Positions 44,506 through 54,203 of a stretch of DNA of 64,000 nt are shown in pieces. The DNA lies in NCBI GenBank assembly GCA_015485355.1, contig WFTQ01000016.1, positions 1 through 64,000 of the forward strand, given 5' to 3'. Under the pieces are notes generated by a model. That model saw only the letters and a program-made list of their open reading frames with translations. It was not told the origin of the DNA and searched no databases. This DNA comes from a bacterium (GTDB lineage Bacteria; Calditrichota; Calditrichia; RBG-13-44-9; J042). Within the stretch, counting starts at the first letter, position 1, and each line of letters starts with the position of its first letter. The position numbers and the translations under genes are program-made.

Positions 44506-44731
44506 GGATTTCCAAAACCGGTTGAAGAGCGAATCCTGTAAAAACAGTCCCAAAGAATACGCGAAAGGGCTGGTGAAGACAGGGCCTTCGAAAGACAGCT
44601 GCATTGTTTTGGCATGGAACGATGCCTTTTTGGAGCCACGTCGGTTCCGGTGAGCGGTGTTCTCATCCAAGTCATTGTGGGTTTTGATCATGTAACCCAA
44701 AATTCTGTGCAAATTAACCGAAACAGGGGGG

Positions 44732-45718
44732 ATGATGAAAGCAACATCCAACAACCATCACAAAACACCCGTTTTTATAATTGGGGCACCGCGCTCGGGA
44801 ACAACGTTTCTTACCCGGGTGATGAATACCTTTTTAGACGTGCATATTGCCAGGGATGGGGGGACGTTTTTGCGGTTCTTTAAGATGCTGCCGGAGTTTG
44901 GGGATTTATCCCGCGAAGAAAATTTGCGACAATTGGTGGAAAGTCTTTTCCAGGATCATTTTTTTAACATTCGCCTTCTGGAAAGGGGATTGAGTCTGAC
45001 CATCGAGGCCGTGTTGGAGCGTTTTACGGGAACGACCTATACGGAGCTGGTAAATTGGATAATGACAGAAATGGCGCATCAGCAGGGAAAAAGTCGTTGG
45101 GGAATTAAACGACCTTCCTACGCTCTTTACGTGGAAGATCTGGTGGACATGTTTCCCGGGGCGAAAATTTTACATATTGTTCGGGACGGTCGGGATGTCG
45201 CCTTCTCAATGCGCCAGGCAAGACAATCCTCTTTTGAACGGAACTGGTATTATGCCATTAAAGACTGGGAATATCACGTCTGTGAGGCCCGGGAAGGGGG
45301 CAATCGACTACCGGAAAATCAGTACATGGAAGTACGGTATGAAGATTTGATGAAGGCGCCTGTCGCCGAGTTTGAAAAGATTATTCATTTTATGGGGGAA
45401 ACAGAAGAAAACACGAAGCGGTTAAAGCAGTTTACCTCTAAGATTCAGCAGATGATAAAACCGGGAAATTATGAGAAATGGCGACACCAGGTACCCGAAT
45501 ATGCCGTTAAAATCATGGAACAGGCCGCAGGCAATACCCTCGAAGCATTCGGCTATTCCCTGATGTTTCCACATCTGGCAAACCAACCGTTTAATCCTGT
45601 CCAAAAGGTCTGGTTCTTTCTGGATAATATCCAGGGTAAGATATGGTCGTCTTCGGTGAAGAAAAGTGTCGTTTATCGGTATCATTGGTTGCGGACCCGG
45701 TGGAAATTATCGGGATAA
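44732..45718 (+). CDS. PAPS-dependent sulfotransferase family protein (1)
   Basis: The 328-residue protein has the 5'-phosphosulfate loop FIIGAPRSGTTFL and the 3'-phosphate-binding segment ILHIVRDGRDVAFSMRQARQ. It should transfer sulfate from PAPS to a hydroxyl or amino group, here probably of the polysaccharide. GGGGGG precedes tandem ATG codons (44732 and 44735). A 226-bp gap separates it from the previous glycosyltransferase. A second sulfotransferase lies at 53.4 kb. No PAPS-synthesis genes are in the window. Confidence 0.88.
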   Translation: MMKATSNNHHKTPVFIIGAPRSGTTFLTRVMNTFLDVHIARDGGTFLRFFKMLPEFGDLSREENLRQLVESLFQDHFFNIRLLERGLSLTIEAVLERFTGTTYTELVNWIMTEMAHQQGKSRWGIKRPSYALYVEDLVDMFPGAKILHIVRDGRDVAFSMRQARQSSFERNWYYAIKDWEYHVCEAREGGNRLPENQYMEVRYEDLMKAPVAEFEKIIHFMGETEENTKRLKQFTSKIQQMIKPGNYEKWRHQVPEYAVKIMEQAAGNTLEAFGYSLMFPHLANQPFNPVQKVWFFLDNIQGKIWSSSVKKSVVYRYHWLRTRWKLSG

Positions 45719-45856
45719 ATATTGGTTTCGTTTTACGGAAGACGTTCGTCCCCGGATGCTGGGGATGCTCCAACCATCCGGGCGTTGAATGGTTGGGAGG
45801 TCATGTTTTCGTCCATCTTGGTAAACAGGATCTCTTACCGGCCGATTTAAATAAAA

Positions 45857-46963
45857 GTGTCGCAAGGGTGCTTGTTGAATGAATGGGGAGTGGAAAAAAT
45901 TTCTGAGACCGTCGGTTCCCGGAAGCTGACCCAATCGGAAAAATTGGAGAAGGCCCTGCAGCGGTTTTTGGAAAGTTCAGCGTTTAACAGGGCGGGCATC
46001 GGGGCTTTGCGGCGCTGTCGACGGGTGAAAATCTTCGAACGCCCTTATTCGCTGCAAGCGATTTACCACCTGGAAGGGGCTGAAGGCACCTGCAACGTGT
46101 ATGTAAAAATTTTTAAGAATTGGCGTGGTAAGCCGGAGGATCAGTTTACCCGCGAAATTGAAATGGAATATCAAACCATTTGTTTCTGGTACGAGCAGTT
46201 AAAGGACAATGAGGAAGCCACGACATTTCGTCCCCTGTTTTTTTCTCCGGAATATCATTGTATCATCACCGAAGAAACCCCCGGGAAAAACCTGGCGGTA
46301 TGGATACAAGAAAAGGCTCGTTACCGCCCTTCTCCCCGGGTTCTGACCATGTTGGAAGATTACCTTTATAAATGTGGAAGATTGTTGGGGGATTTTCAAT
46401 CGAAAACACGTCAATCAACCCACTATGCGTACGAGGCATTGATTGAGGATGTGGACATCCGATTAAAACAGCTGGTCCGGTTGCCTCGATCCGGCCTAAC
46501 GGAAATGGACCGTGGGCAAATACTGGGATTTTACCGCAAGCATCTCTCTCTGGCGAAACAGAAGCCTTTTCGGGAAGTTTATTTGCATCGGGATTTTGGA
46601 TTAGGCAATATCCTGATTGCCGGCCGTGTTGTTGTCGTGCACGATTTTAATCGTCTGGAAAAGGGGCATCCCTATTTCGATTTTACCCGGTTATACCATC
46701 AGCTGGAAATGTTGCTGTACAAACCGATTTACAATCCCCGGGTGATACGTACGCTTCAGGATGCTTATTTCAATGGATACGGCTTTCGGGCGGGAAGAGA
46801 CGATCTGGTTTTTAATTTCTTTCTGTTAAGGCATTACTTTACCCATCTATTGGGACTGGTACGCGGCAAAGAGTCGTCCCTGGTTTCTCGGCTCTATTCA
46901 ACCTGGGTTCGGTTTAACCATAAAAGACGCATCAAGGAGATTATTCAAAAGGCCTATTCTTAA
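45857..46963 (+). CDS. APH/LPS-kinase-fold protein
   Basis: The 368-residue protein has a kinase-like fold: a VYVKIFKNW segment with the putative ATP-binding Lys, the catalytic loop YLHRDFGLGNILI and the metal-binding VVVHDFNRLEKGHPYFDF. It resembles lipopolysaccharide kinases and aminoglycoside phosphotransferases, so it probably phosphorylates a sugar or lipid-linked sugar. The start is uncertain: GTG 45857 is used, but TTG 45875 with AAGGG upstream is possible. The next gene starts 18 bp later. Confidence 0.75.
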   Translation: MSQGCLLNEWGVEKISETVGSRKLTQSEKLEKALQRFLESSAFNRAGIGALRRCRRVKIFERPYSLQAIYHLEGAEGTCNVYVKIFKNWRGKPEDQFTREIEMEYQTICFWYEQLKDNEEATTFRPLFFSPEYHCIITEETPGKNLAVWIQEKARYRPSPRVLTMLEDYLYKCGRLLGDFQSKTRQSTHYAYEALIEDVDIRLKQLVRLPRSGLTEMDRGQILGFYRKHLSLAKQKPFREVYLHRDFGLGNILIAGRVVVVHDFNRLEKGHPYFDFTRLYHQLEMLLYKPIYNPRVIRTLQDAYFNGYGFRAGRDDLVFNFFLLRHYFTHLLGLVRGKESSLVSRLYSTWVRFNHKRRIKEIIQKAYS

Positions 46964-46981
46964 CCAAAGCGAGCGGCTCCT

Positions 46982-49264
46982 ATGTTACAGAAATTCAAAC
47001 ATAAGTCCCGGGATGAGTTGGTTTTCCGCGCCCGGACATTGCTGGAAAAGAAATTGGAGAAATGGTTATTCCGTTCCCACAGGTATTCACGGAAGTTGCG
47101 GCGGATTACGGTACCCGGGAGCGTGGAGGCGTTTCTGGAACATCCCGGGCGGAAGACCTTTTTTTTCCATCCCACACGCAATGCCTGTCGAGCCCTGTTC
47201 CAGGAACATCTCCAGAAAGAGTTGGAAACGACCATTGCGCGGGCAGAGCAGTTTTCAGCCCATCGATTCGATATGTTAGGGGCACAGTTTTCTTTTGGAG
47301 AACGCATTCCCTGGCAGGTGAATCCGGCTACGGGCAAAGCTTACGAACAGGTGTTCTATCAGGATATTGCCATTTTTGCCGACGATGGTGTGACGGACAT
47401 CAAACATGTATGGGAAATCAATCGTCATCAATTTTTTATCGAGGTGGCCAAAGCGTATTTCGTCACCGGCGATGCGAAATACGCCCACAAGGTTCTGGAG
47501 TGGTTAAACGATTGGATTACCCAGAATCCTTTCAAGATTGGGGTCAATTGGACCAGTGCTCTGGAGGTTGCTGTTCGAGCTTACTCCTGGATCTGGAGTT
47601 TTTATTTCTTATTGGACTCTCCGCTGATGACCGGCGAGGTGCTGGAGCGGGTTCTCAAGCAGCTGTATCTGCATGGCCGCTATATTCGAGAAAATTTGTC
47701 TTTTTATTTCAGCCCTTACAATCATCTTATCGGCGAAGCCTCTGCTTTATTTATGATTGGGTATTTGTTTCCGGAGCTGCCCGAATCCCGGGAATGGCGA
47801 TCGACGGGCTGGCGCATTCTGACCGATGAAATGCCCCGGCAGTTTCATCCGGATGGGATTACGGTGGAGCAGGCCACCTTTTATCATCATTTTACTCTGG
47901 GGTTTTACTTGATGCCCGTAATCATTCGCTTGCAGAATGGCGATCCGGTTCCGAAGTCCATGGTTGAACAATTGCGTCGGATTTTCGAATTTAATCTGCA
48001 TTTTACCAAGCCCGACGGGACTTTCCCCTGGGTGGGCGATATTGATAACGCCCGCTCTATTTATTTCCAGGCGCCGGAACATTGGGACTTTCGGAATATC
48101 CTGGCCATCGGCGCTGTCTTGTTCCGATGGCCCGAGTTGAAATTTGTGGCGGAAAAAAGCTGGGAAGACGTCTTGTGGTTATTTGGAGCGGCTGGTTGGG
48201 AGACCTACCGGCAGTTACCCGCCCGGGTTCCCGGGAAAACCCGGGCCGTTTTTCCTCGTAGTGGGTACGCCGTGGCGCGTTCGGCCTGGGAAAAGACCGC
48301 CCACTACTGCTGGATGGATGTCGGGGAGATTGCCGATGGCTTGTATGCTGATGATACGCCGTCCGCCGCCCACGGTCAGGCCGATATCCTCCATTTTGAA
48401 ATTACCGCCTGGGGAAAAAACTTCATCGTGGATAGTGGATTTCATAATTACCGGGGCAATTTCGAATGGCATCGGCACTTTCGACTCACCCGGGCCCATA
48501 ATACCGTCGAAATCGACGAACAAAGCCAGGCCGAACACGGTCCGCGCATGATGTTGTGGTCCCTTTGTCCCCAACCCCGAATCCTGAAAATGGTGGATCG
48601 AGCGGGTTTGTTCTATCTTCGGGCCACGCACACCGGGTATCATAGGCTGCCTGGACGTCCAGCTCACATCCGCAACTTCTTTTTTCTTTCCGACGCCTAT
48701 TGGGTCATATGGGACGAAATTGTCGGAGAAGGAATCCATCGGGTCGATTCTTACCTGCATTTTAATTACGATTGTCAGGTTACCCTTCGGGGCAACGAAA
48801 TCCATTGTCAATTACAGGACGAACACTTGTTGATTCTGTCTCACGGGAGCCTGCAACAAATAGAGTTCCAGGAAAGTGGGACGCATCCCGAGAACGGCTG
48901 GATTTCTCCTCTATATCGGCACGCTATGCCCGCCCCGCGGTTGAAGTTTTCGGCCCAGGGAGAATTGCCCATGCAGCATGGTTTTTGCATTTTTCCGGTT
49001 ACCGACGTGGATAAATGGGTGGCACACCCCAACGGGGGTGGACAACTGGATTCATTGGCCCGTTCGGTGGAAGTGGAATTTTTGAATTCTCTGGAATTGC
49101 CTTTTACGGAATGTTTTTTTGTCATTCGGGAAAAACAAAAGAGTGGTTTACCAACCGGTTGGGCCTTTGGCCGGGAAGGCCATTTCTATAAAATTCTGGC
49201 CTTCCAGCTGGAAGCGGATGGTGAATGGCGTATCATTCAGGAGGAAACCTTTGAAAGGACGTAA
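46982..49264 (+). CDS. Heparinase II/III-family polysaccharide lyase
   Basis: The 760-residue protein has the alpha/alpha toroid N-terminal half with KHVWEINRHQFFIEVAKAY, NWTSALEVAVRAYSWIW, SPYNHLIGEASALFMIGYLF and VEQATFYHHFTLGFYL. The beta-sandwich half contains ADDTPSAAHGQADILHFEI and HNTVEIDEQSQAE, the Heparinase II/III C-terminal region. Related enzymes cleave uronate polymers by beta-elimination; many sit in EPS loci and trim or release the polymer. There is no signal peptide, which is unusual for a lyase acting outside the cytoplasm. The end overlaps the next glycosyltransferase by 14 bp. Confidence 0.9.
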   Translation: MLQKFKHKSRDELVFRARTLLEKKLEKWLFRSHRYSRKLRRITVPGSVEAFLEHPGRKTFFFHPTRNACRALFQEHLQKELETTIARAEQFSAHRFDMLGAQFSFGERIPWQVNPATGKAYEQVFYQDIAIFADDGVTDIKHVWEINRHQFFIEVAKAYFVTGDAKYAHKVLEWLNDWITQNPFKIGVNWTSALEVAVRAYSWIWSFYFLLDSPLMTGEVLERVLKQLYLHGRYIRENLSFYFSPYNHLIGEASALFMIGYLFPELPESREWRSTGWRILTDEMPRQFHPDGITVEQATFYHHFTLGFYLMPVIIRLQNGDPVPKSMVEQLRRIFEFNLHFTKPDGTFPWVGDIDNARSIYFQAPEHWDFRNILAIGAVLFRWPELKFVAEKSWEDVLWLFGAAGWETYRQLPARVPGKTRAVFPRSGYAVARSAWEKTAHYCWMDVGEIADGLYADDTPSAAHGQADILHFEITAWGKNFIVDSGFHNYRGNFEWHRHFRLTRAHNTVEIDEQSQAEHGPRMMLWSLCPQPRILKMVDRAGLFYLRATHTGYHRLPGRPAHIRNFFFLSDAYWVIWDEIVGEGIHRVDSYLHFNYDCQVTLRGNEIHCQLQDEHLLILSHGSLQQIEFQESGTHPENGWISPLYRHAMPAPRLKFSAQGELPMQHGFCIFPVTDVDKWVAHPNGGGQLDSLARSVEVEFLNSLELPFTECFFVIREKQKSGLPTGWAFGREGHFYKILAFQLEADGEWRIIQEETFERT

Positions 49265-50333
49265 AAGGGTGAAAGTTTTACACATCACTTCATATCCACC
49301 GCCCCGCTCGGGATGGGGCATTCGAGTCTATTTTCTAAAGCAAGAAATGGAGCGGCAGGGGGAGATTTGCGAGGTGTTGAACACCGGCAAGGGACGTAAA
49401 CTCAAAGGTAGAGATTTCATCCCTTTGTATAACGGGTTGGATTACGTCTGGAAAGTTTTGAAATATCGCCTGAAAGGGTATTTAATTCACATTCACTTAA
49501 ATGGGGACTCCCCTAAAAAATTTGCCATGACCATCATCGCCCAATTGATCAGTTTACTGACCTTCCGACGTACGGTGATTACCTTTCATGCGGGACCGGT
49601 GCAGCGGTATTTTCCCCAGTTTCGGGCACCCTATTTGACGCCCATGTACAAATTCATCTTCAGTGAGGCAAAATACATCATCTGCAACAATGAGGCCGTC
49701 AAGGAAACGATCGCCGGTTATGGAATCAATCCCGATAAAATTATTCCCATTCAATCGTTTAGCAAACAATATCTTCAGTTCCGGGAAATTCCTCTGGATG
49801 GGAAGGTGAAAGCGGTTTTTACCCGGGGTCATCCGGTGATTGTGAGTTATGTGTATTTTCGTCCCGAGTTTTTTGTGGAACATTTGATTCGATTTTTTAA
49901 ACGGTTTGTGGAAAAATATCCCCGCGCTTATCTGGTGATCATCGGTCATGAAACGGGTTCCGAACCCATCAAGGCCTTCGTATCCCGCATGAAGCTGAAA
50001 GAGAGGGTCTATTTTGCAGGCGATCTGGACCACGATACTTTTCTGACCTATCTGAAACGGGCCACGCTTTTTTTACGGACGCCCGTCAAAGACGGGGTCT
50101 GTAGCTCGGTGTTGGAAGCTCTGGCGTTAAAAACCCCCGTTGTGGCCAGCGAGAACGGATCCCGTCCCGATGGGGTTGTCACCTATGAGAATGGTAACAT
50201 CGATGATATGGTGGAAAAGGTGACCTATGTGGTGGAAAATCTGGAGCAAATCAGGCGATCCCTGAGAGAACCGGAAATACCCGACACCGTCAATGAAGAA
50301 ATTCTGTTGATTCGTAAGGCATATCTGAATTAG
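49251..50333 (+). CDS. Family 4 glycosyltransferase
   Basis: The protein of about 360 residues begins KVLHITSYPPPRSGWGIRVYFLKQEMER and has the donor-domain pattern FLRTPVKDGVCSSVLEALAL (EX7E variant) and TPVVASENGSRPDGVV. AGGAGG lies six bases before TTG 49251, inside the lyase gene; the track start (49119) and GTG 49269 are weaker. Overlap with the lyase implies translational coupling. Confidence 0.86.
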   Translation: MKGRKRVKVLHITSYPPPRSGWGIRVYFLKQEMERQGEICEVLNTGKGRKLKGRDFIPLYNGLDYVWKVLKYRLKGYLIHIHLNGDSPKKFAMTIIAQLISLLTFRRTVITFHAGPVQRYFPQFRAPYLTPMYKFIFSEAKYIICNNEAVKETIAGYGINPDKIIPIQSFSKQYLQFREIPLDGKVKAVFTRGHPVIVSYVYFRPEFFVEHLIRFFKRFVEKYPRAYLVIIGHETGSEPIKAFVSRMKLKERVYFAGDLDHDTFLTYLKRATLFLRTPVKDGVCSSVLEALALKTPVVASENGSRPDGVVTYENGNIDDMVEKVTYVVENLEQIRRSLREPEIPDTVNEEILLIRKAYLN

Positions 50334-50604
50334 TCCAACGGTCAACACGGTTCGCATAGGGTGGACATGGGCTGCGGTGGAGGCGCCACGTGTGGAAAAG
50401 GGTTGCGCAATTTTTATACATCCGCCGAAGAGGAAGGTAATTTTCTCCCATTGAAATTTTCCGTAAATGATAATTCTATAAAGCCCAATGTCCTGTATGC
50501 ACTCTGGTATAGATTTTGAAACGGGAATCGTTACCAAGTTGGTTAAAACATCGGGAATGTCAGAAAAGCGAGCGCTCTGGTGAACACATAACAGGGGGTC
50601 CATA

Positions 50605-53184
50605 ATGAGAGCAGCCGTGGGGATCATCATTCTATCAGTTATTGCGGGCCTGGCGGGGCTTTCGGCGCAGGTATATCAATGGAAACATAACACCGATATT
50701 GTATACGTCCGTCCCGTGGCGGAGGGCGGCGGGTTGGTACGAACCGTTCGGGGCGTTGTCGGTTCGGGGATAAAGATACAAATCGTTAATGGTACAGTGA
50801 CCTTTACTGCCAAAGCCGTAACGCTTAATGGGGCGTCGGCGTCTGTGGATTATAATATGCCCGCGGAAATCCGTTATCAATTCTTTCTTCACAGTCCCGA
50901 TGCCAATGGCAATGATATGGTCAATTCCATCAGTGGTGTACTGAGCGGGCCTCAATCGATTCAGTGGTCTTCCGGTTCGGTGCCTGATGGCGTGTATGCC
51001 GTGAGTATCCGGTTATATTCCGGTGGAACCTCTTCCAATGCCGATATCAGCCGTTTTCGCTCCCGACCGTTAATCATTATTGTCGATAATGAGGGAAATC
51101 CCAAAACCGGTCCCCAGTGGTTGCCTGTTACCGGATACGAGGGGATGCGATCCCGCAATTATGGGGGCACCGGGGTGGATTGGGTCTGGTATCCGGGTTG
51201 GAGCCTGCCCCAATCCAACAATTATCCCTATCAATTTATCGACCCGCCCACCACCACACAGGCCAGAAATAAACTGGCTTCGGATAATCAGTGGTTTACC
51301 GAAACCTGGTGGGGATCGTTAAACGCCCGATATGACGAAGAACCGACTTTTGCACGAACCAACGAAGGACATGTGGTGATTGTTGGGACCGACTTTTACA
51401 CCGCCAACCAGAAAAAGTCGGATGCCCTTCATACCTTCCTGACCGACGGGCCCCGCAATCAAGGGGGGGTAATGGGTCCCACCACGCTGGTAGCCAATGC
51501 CAGGGGGCCGGGGGTTCTGGGCGCCACTCATGCCGATCGCATCATCTACGCCGGGCCCGAAGGCATCTACACCGTCGCGGGATACGTAACCCGTCCGGAT
51601 GCCCTCCCCTGCATCATGGGAGATTGTTCAGAAAATAATCTGTTGGACCAAAAACAGCTGATCGGCAATTTTGTTGATGACCAGGGGTTTGCTTTCAGCA
51701 AACAATCGGAATTGGTATTCGATCCTCAGGATGACAACAAGATTTATGTCTCCGATTCTTATAATCACCGCATCGCTCTATTAGAGGTGAACGGTTGTGA
51801 TCAAACCTTCCGGAATTGCTCCCCGGGTTATCCCAGAATCAGCACCCTTGCCGGTCAATATGGAATCTCCGGATATGAAGATGGAGCGGCATCCACCGCC
51901 AAATTCAATCAACCCGAAGGCATGGCGGTTATCGGCCGTACCCTGTATGTCGCCGATCGAGGTAATAATGCGGTTCGATCTATCGATCTGGATCAGGGGA
52001 CGGTGAGCACGGTACTGGGTCCCGGTGCTTTTGGGGACGCTCCGTACATTGTCCGCCGTACCTCTCAAGGGAATCTGGTGGTTAAAGCGGGTCGCCCTAT
52101 CTATCATGTGGATTTGTCCACCAAAAGTGTTACATATATCACCGATGGGGGTAAGGAAGATCGTATGGGGATGGATGTAGATTGGCGGGGAAATTTTGGA
52201 CCGGTCGATGACATCATTTTTACAGGGTATGAAAGTGATCATGGCATTGCCCGGGTCCCTCTGGATGGATCGTCTCGAGTGAAATTAATTGGAGACGCCG
52301 GATATCCGGTGTACTATAAAGACGCCATGGGAGGAGGTGCCGGTTCTTACGGATTGCAGATAGCGATTGATGATGAAGAAGCCCGGTTATATATCACCTA
52401 CACTTATCGAGAACGTTTGAGTGTTATCCGCCCCTTACGCAATACCGATCCGGATGATATCGATGTGGACCTGGCCCAGCGGGGCAAATACATTTTGCAT
52501 TTTGGCACCGTATGGGACTTTAATCAACACTGGCAGCGCGCTTCGCTGGCCGCCATCCACGGCCCCACAGGGCATCACTGGCTGGGGAATACCATTCCCA
52601 CTTTTGATGAATTGGCGGAAATGAGCGATCTGGAACTGGCGGCCTATATTCAAAAGGGAATGGGGGGGCATATTCCCCGGCCCGAAATCACCGGGAAAGA
52701 TCTACAGGCGCTGATCTATTATATCAAAGTTTCTGCCTTAAAGGGCAAATTGGAACCCGTGGATCCCACCATTATCAAACAAAATCTGGCCGGTACGGAA
52801 TATTGGCCGGACGTCAGTGATAATAGTGCTCCCCGTATCAGCAACATTGTCGTGGTGGATCTGGGCGGCGGTACGTATGAGATCAACTGGGAAACCGATG
52901 AACCCGCCATTGGATTGGTTGTCTATGGTACCAGCAATGCAACGATTAATTATAAAGGCCCTATTCAGCGAGACGTTTATGGATTGTTTTCGGAAATCGA
53001 GGACGGTTATTTTCAGCAACACAGTGTAAAATTGTATCATGTGCCCGCCGACCAGCGCATGAAGTTTAAAATTTTCAGTAAAGACAAAGCAGGCAATGTG
53101 GCCAAAAGTAACGAGTTGATTCTGGAAGCCGGGAGTCCGGGGCAGCCTCCCAGTCCCCCGAAAAATTTAAGAATCCGTCCCTGA
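50605..53184 (+). CDS. Secreted NHL-repeat protein with haem-less cytochrome-c-like and Fn3-like parts
   Basis: The 859-residue protein has a signal peptide (VGIIILSVIAGLAGLSAQ). An N-terminal beta region is followed by NHL/beta-propeller repeats (about 355-490; IYVSDSYNHRIALLEV, LYVADRGNNAVRSIDL). Residues of about 668-712 (EMSDLELAAYIQKGMGGHI, then GKDLQALIYYIKVSALKG) look like the C-terminal part of a c-type cytochrome, but no CXXCH motif exists anywhere. A C-terminal Fn3-like domain (about 745-845; TYEINWETDEPAIGLVVYG) ends in a Pro-rich tail. Its role is unknown; its place inside the EPS locus suggests polymer binding or modification at the surface. Confidence 0.72.
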   Translation: MRAAVGIIILSVIAGLAGLSAQVYQWKHNTDIVYVRPVAEGGGLVRTVRGVVGSGIKIQIVNGTVTFTAKAVTLNGASASVDYNMPAEIRYQFFLHSPDANGNDMVNSISGVLSGPQSIQWSSGSVPDGVYAVSIRLYSGGTSSNADISRFRSRPLIIIVDNEGNPKTGPQWLPVTGYEGMRSRNYGGTGVDWVWYPGWSLPQSNNYPYQFIDPPTTTQARNKLASDNQWFTETWWGSLNARYDEEPTFARTNEGHVVIVGTDFYTANQKKSDALHTFLTDGPRNQGGVMGPTTLVANARGPGVLGATHADRIIYAGPEGIYTVAGYVTRPDALPCIMGDCSENNLLDQKQLIGNFVDDQGFAFSKQSELVFDPQDDNKIYVSDSYNHRIALLEVNGCDQTFRNCSPGYPRISTLAGQYGISGYEDGAASTAKFNQPEGMAVIGRTLYVADRGNNAVRSIDLDQGTVSTVLGPGAFGDAPYIVRRTSQGNLVVKAGRPIYHVDLSTKSVTYITDGGKEDRMGMDVDWRGNFGPVDDIIFTGYESDHGIARVPLDGSSRVKLIGDAGYPVYYKDAMGGGAGSYGLQIAIDDEEARLYITYTYRERLSVIRPLRNTDPDDIDVDLAQRGKYILHFGTVWDFNQHWQRASLAAIHGPTGHHWLGNTIPTFDELAEMSDLELAAYIQKGMGGHIPRPEITGKDLQALIYYIKVSALKGKLEPVDPTIIKQNLAGTEYWPDVSDNSAPRISNIVVVDLGGGTYEINWETDEPAIGLVVYGTSNATINYKGPIQRDVYGLFSEIEDGYFQQHSVKLYHVPADQRMKFKIFSKDKAGNVAKSNELILEAGSPGQPPSPPKNLRIRP

Positions 53185-53387
53185 ACGGTTCGAGTGCGGC
53201 GATAAGCGTAACCCGCTTCACATGTTGTCCATCTTAAAAACATTCCTCCCATGTTGTGATGGATTGCAGGCCGCGGCCGGATAAGATCATCCCTATGATC
53301 CACCCATTGAATGTTTGCTTGATAAACCCAAAAGTTCTGTTACATCCCTAACCAAAGTGTTAACCGGTTCAATGATACGAGGTTACC

Positions 53388-54203
53388 GTGGAACGCGGCT
53401 GGTACAAAAATTGGATTAAACACACATTATTAAGAAAAGCGAATTTTCGCCGAATTCATATCATTGGGTGTGCACGCTCCGGAACCACGTTATTGAATTT
53501 TGTTCTGAGTGGATTCAGAAACACGATCTTGCATCAAAAGGAAGTTTCGGTATGGAATTGGCCCAGTTTAAGACAAACGTTCTCCCTGGTCCGGAAGTAC
53601 GGATTTGGAGCAGAGCCCTTTTTCCTGGTAACCAAAAGAAATGCCACCTGGTGGTTTCCGGAAAAATTGGAGCGCTTGATTCGCTACACAGAACGGTTCC
53701 AGATAGGCATCATCTACTTGATTCGTGATCCTCGGGATGTGTTAACCAGTAAGCATGCACTGGACGAGCGGCAATATTATGTCTCTTTCGATACCTGGAA
53801 GCATTCCATCGAAGCCGGAGAATTGATATTAGACCGATTAAAGAATTACCCGGGTTTACTGATTATTCGATATGAGGATCTGATCGAGGACATTCATCGG
53901 GTGGAAAAATCCTTGAAAGCCACATTTGGCCTCCAGTTAAAACCCAATGTGGCTTCTTTGAGCCGCCTGAACGATTATCTGGACGAAGACAGCCGTAAGA
54001 GTCGAATGATTCAATACATGCATGGCCTCAGGAATTTTGATTCCGGTTCGATTAATAAATGGAAGAAAGATCCCAAAAAACGGCATTATCTGAAAACCCT
54101 GTGGGAGGATCCGGAAAAAAGAGACCGTCTGGAAAGTGTCCTGAAAAAATACAACTATTCACCCCATTCACTCGAAAAAGAGGATACCCGTTATGAAAGA
54201 TAA
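53388..54203 (+). CDS. PAPS-dependent sulfotransferase family protein (2)
   Basis: The 271-residue protein has the phosphosulfate loop IHIIGCARSGTTLLNFVLSG and IIYLIRDPRDVLTSKHALD. It is distinct from the sulfotransferase at 44.7 kb, so a second position may be sulfated. GAGGT lies four bases before GTG 53388. It overlaps the next glycosyltransferase by 11 bp. Confidence 0.87.
   Translation: MERGWYKNWIKHTLLRKANFRRIHIIGCARSGTTLLNFVLSGFRNTILHQKEVSVWNWPSLRQTFSLVRKYGFGAEPFFLVTKRNATWWFPEKLERLIRYTERFQIGIIYLIRDPRDVLTSKHALDERQYYVSFDTWKHSIEAGELILDRLKNYPGLLIIRYEDLIEDIHRVEKSLKATFGLQLKPNVASLSRLNDYLDEDSRKSRMIQYMHGLRNFDSGSINKWKKDPKKRHYLKTLWEDPEKRDRLESVLKKYNYSPHSLEKEDTRYER

Noticed and set aside
50605-53184. 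Genuine c-type cytochrome
   Set aside because: No CXXCH haem motif exists in the protein; only the C-terminal helix pattern resembles a cytochrome.
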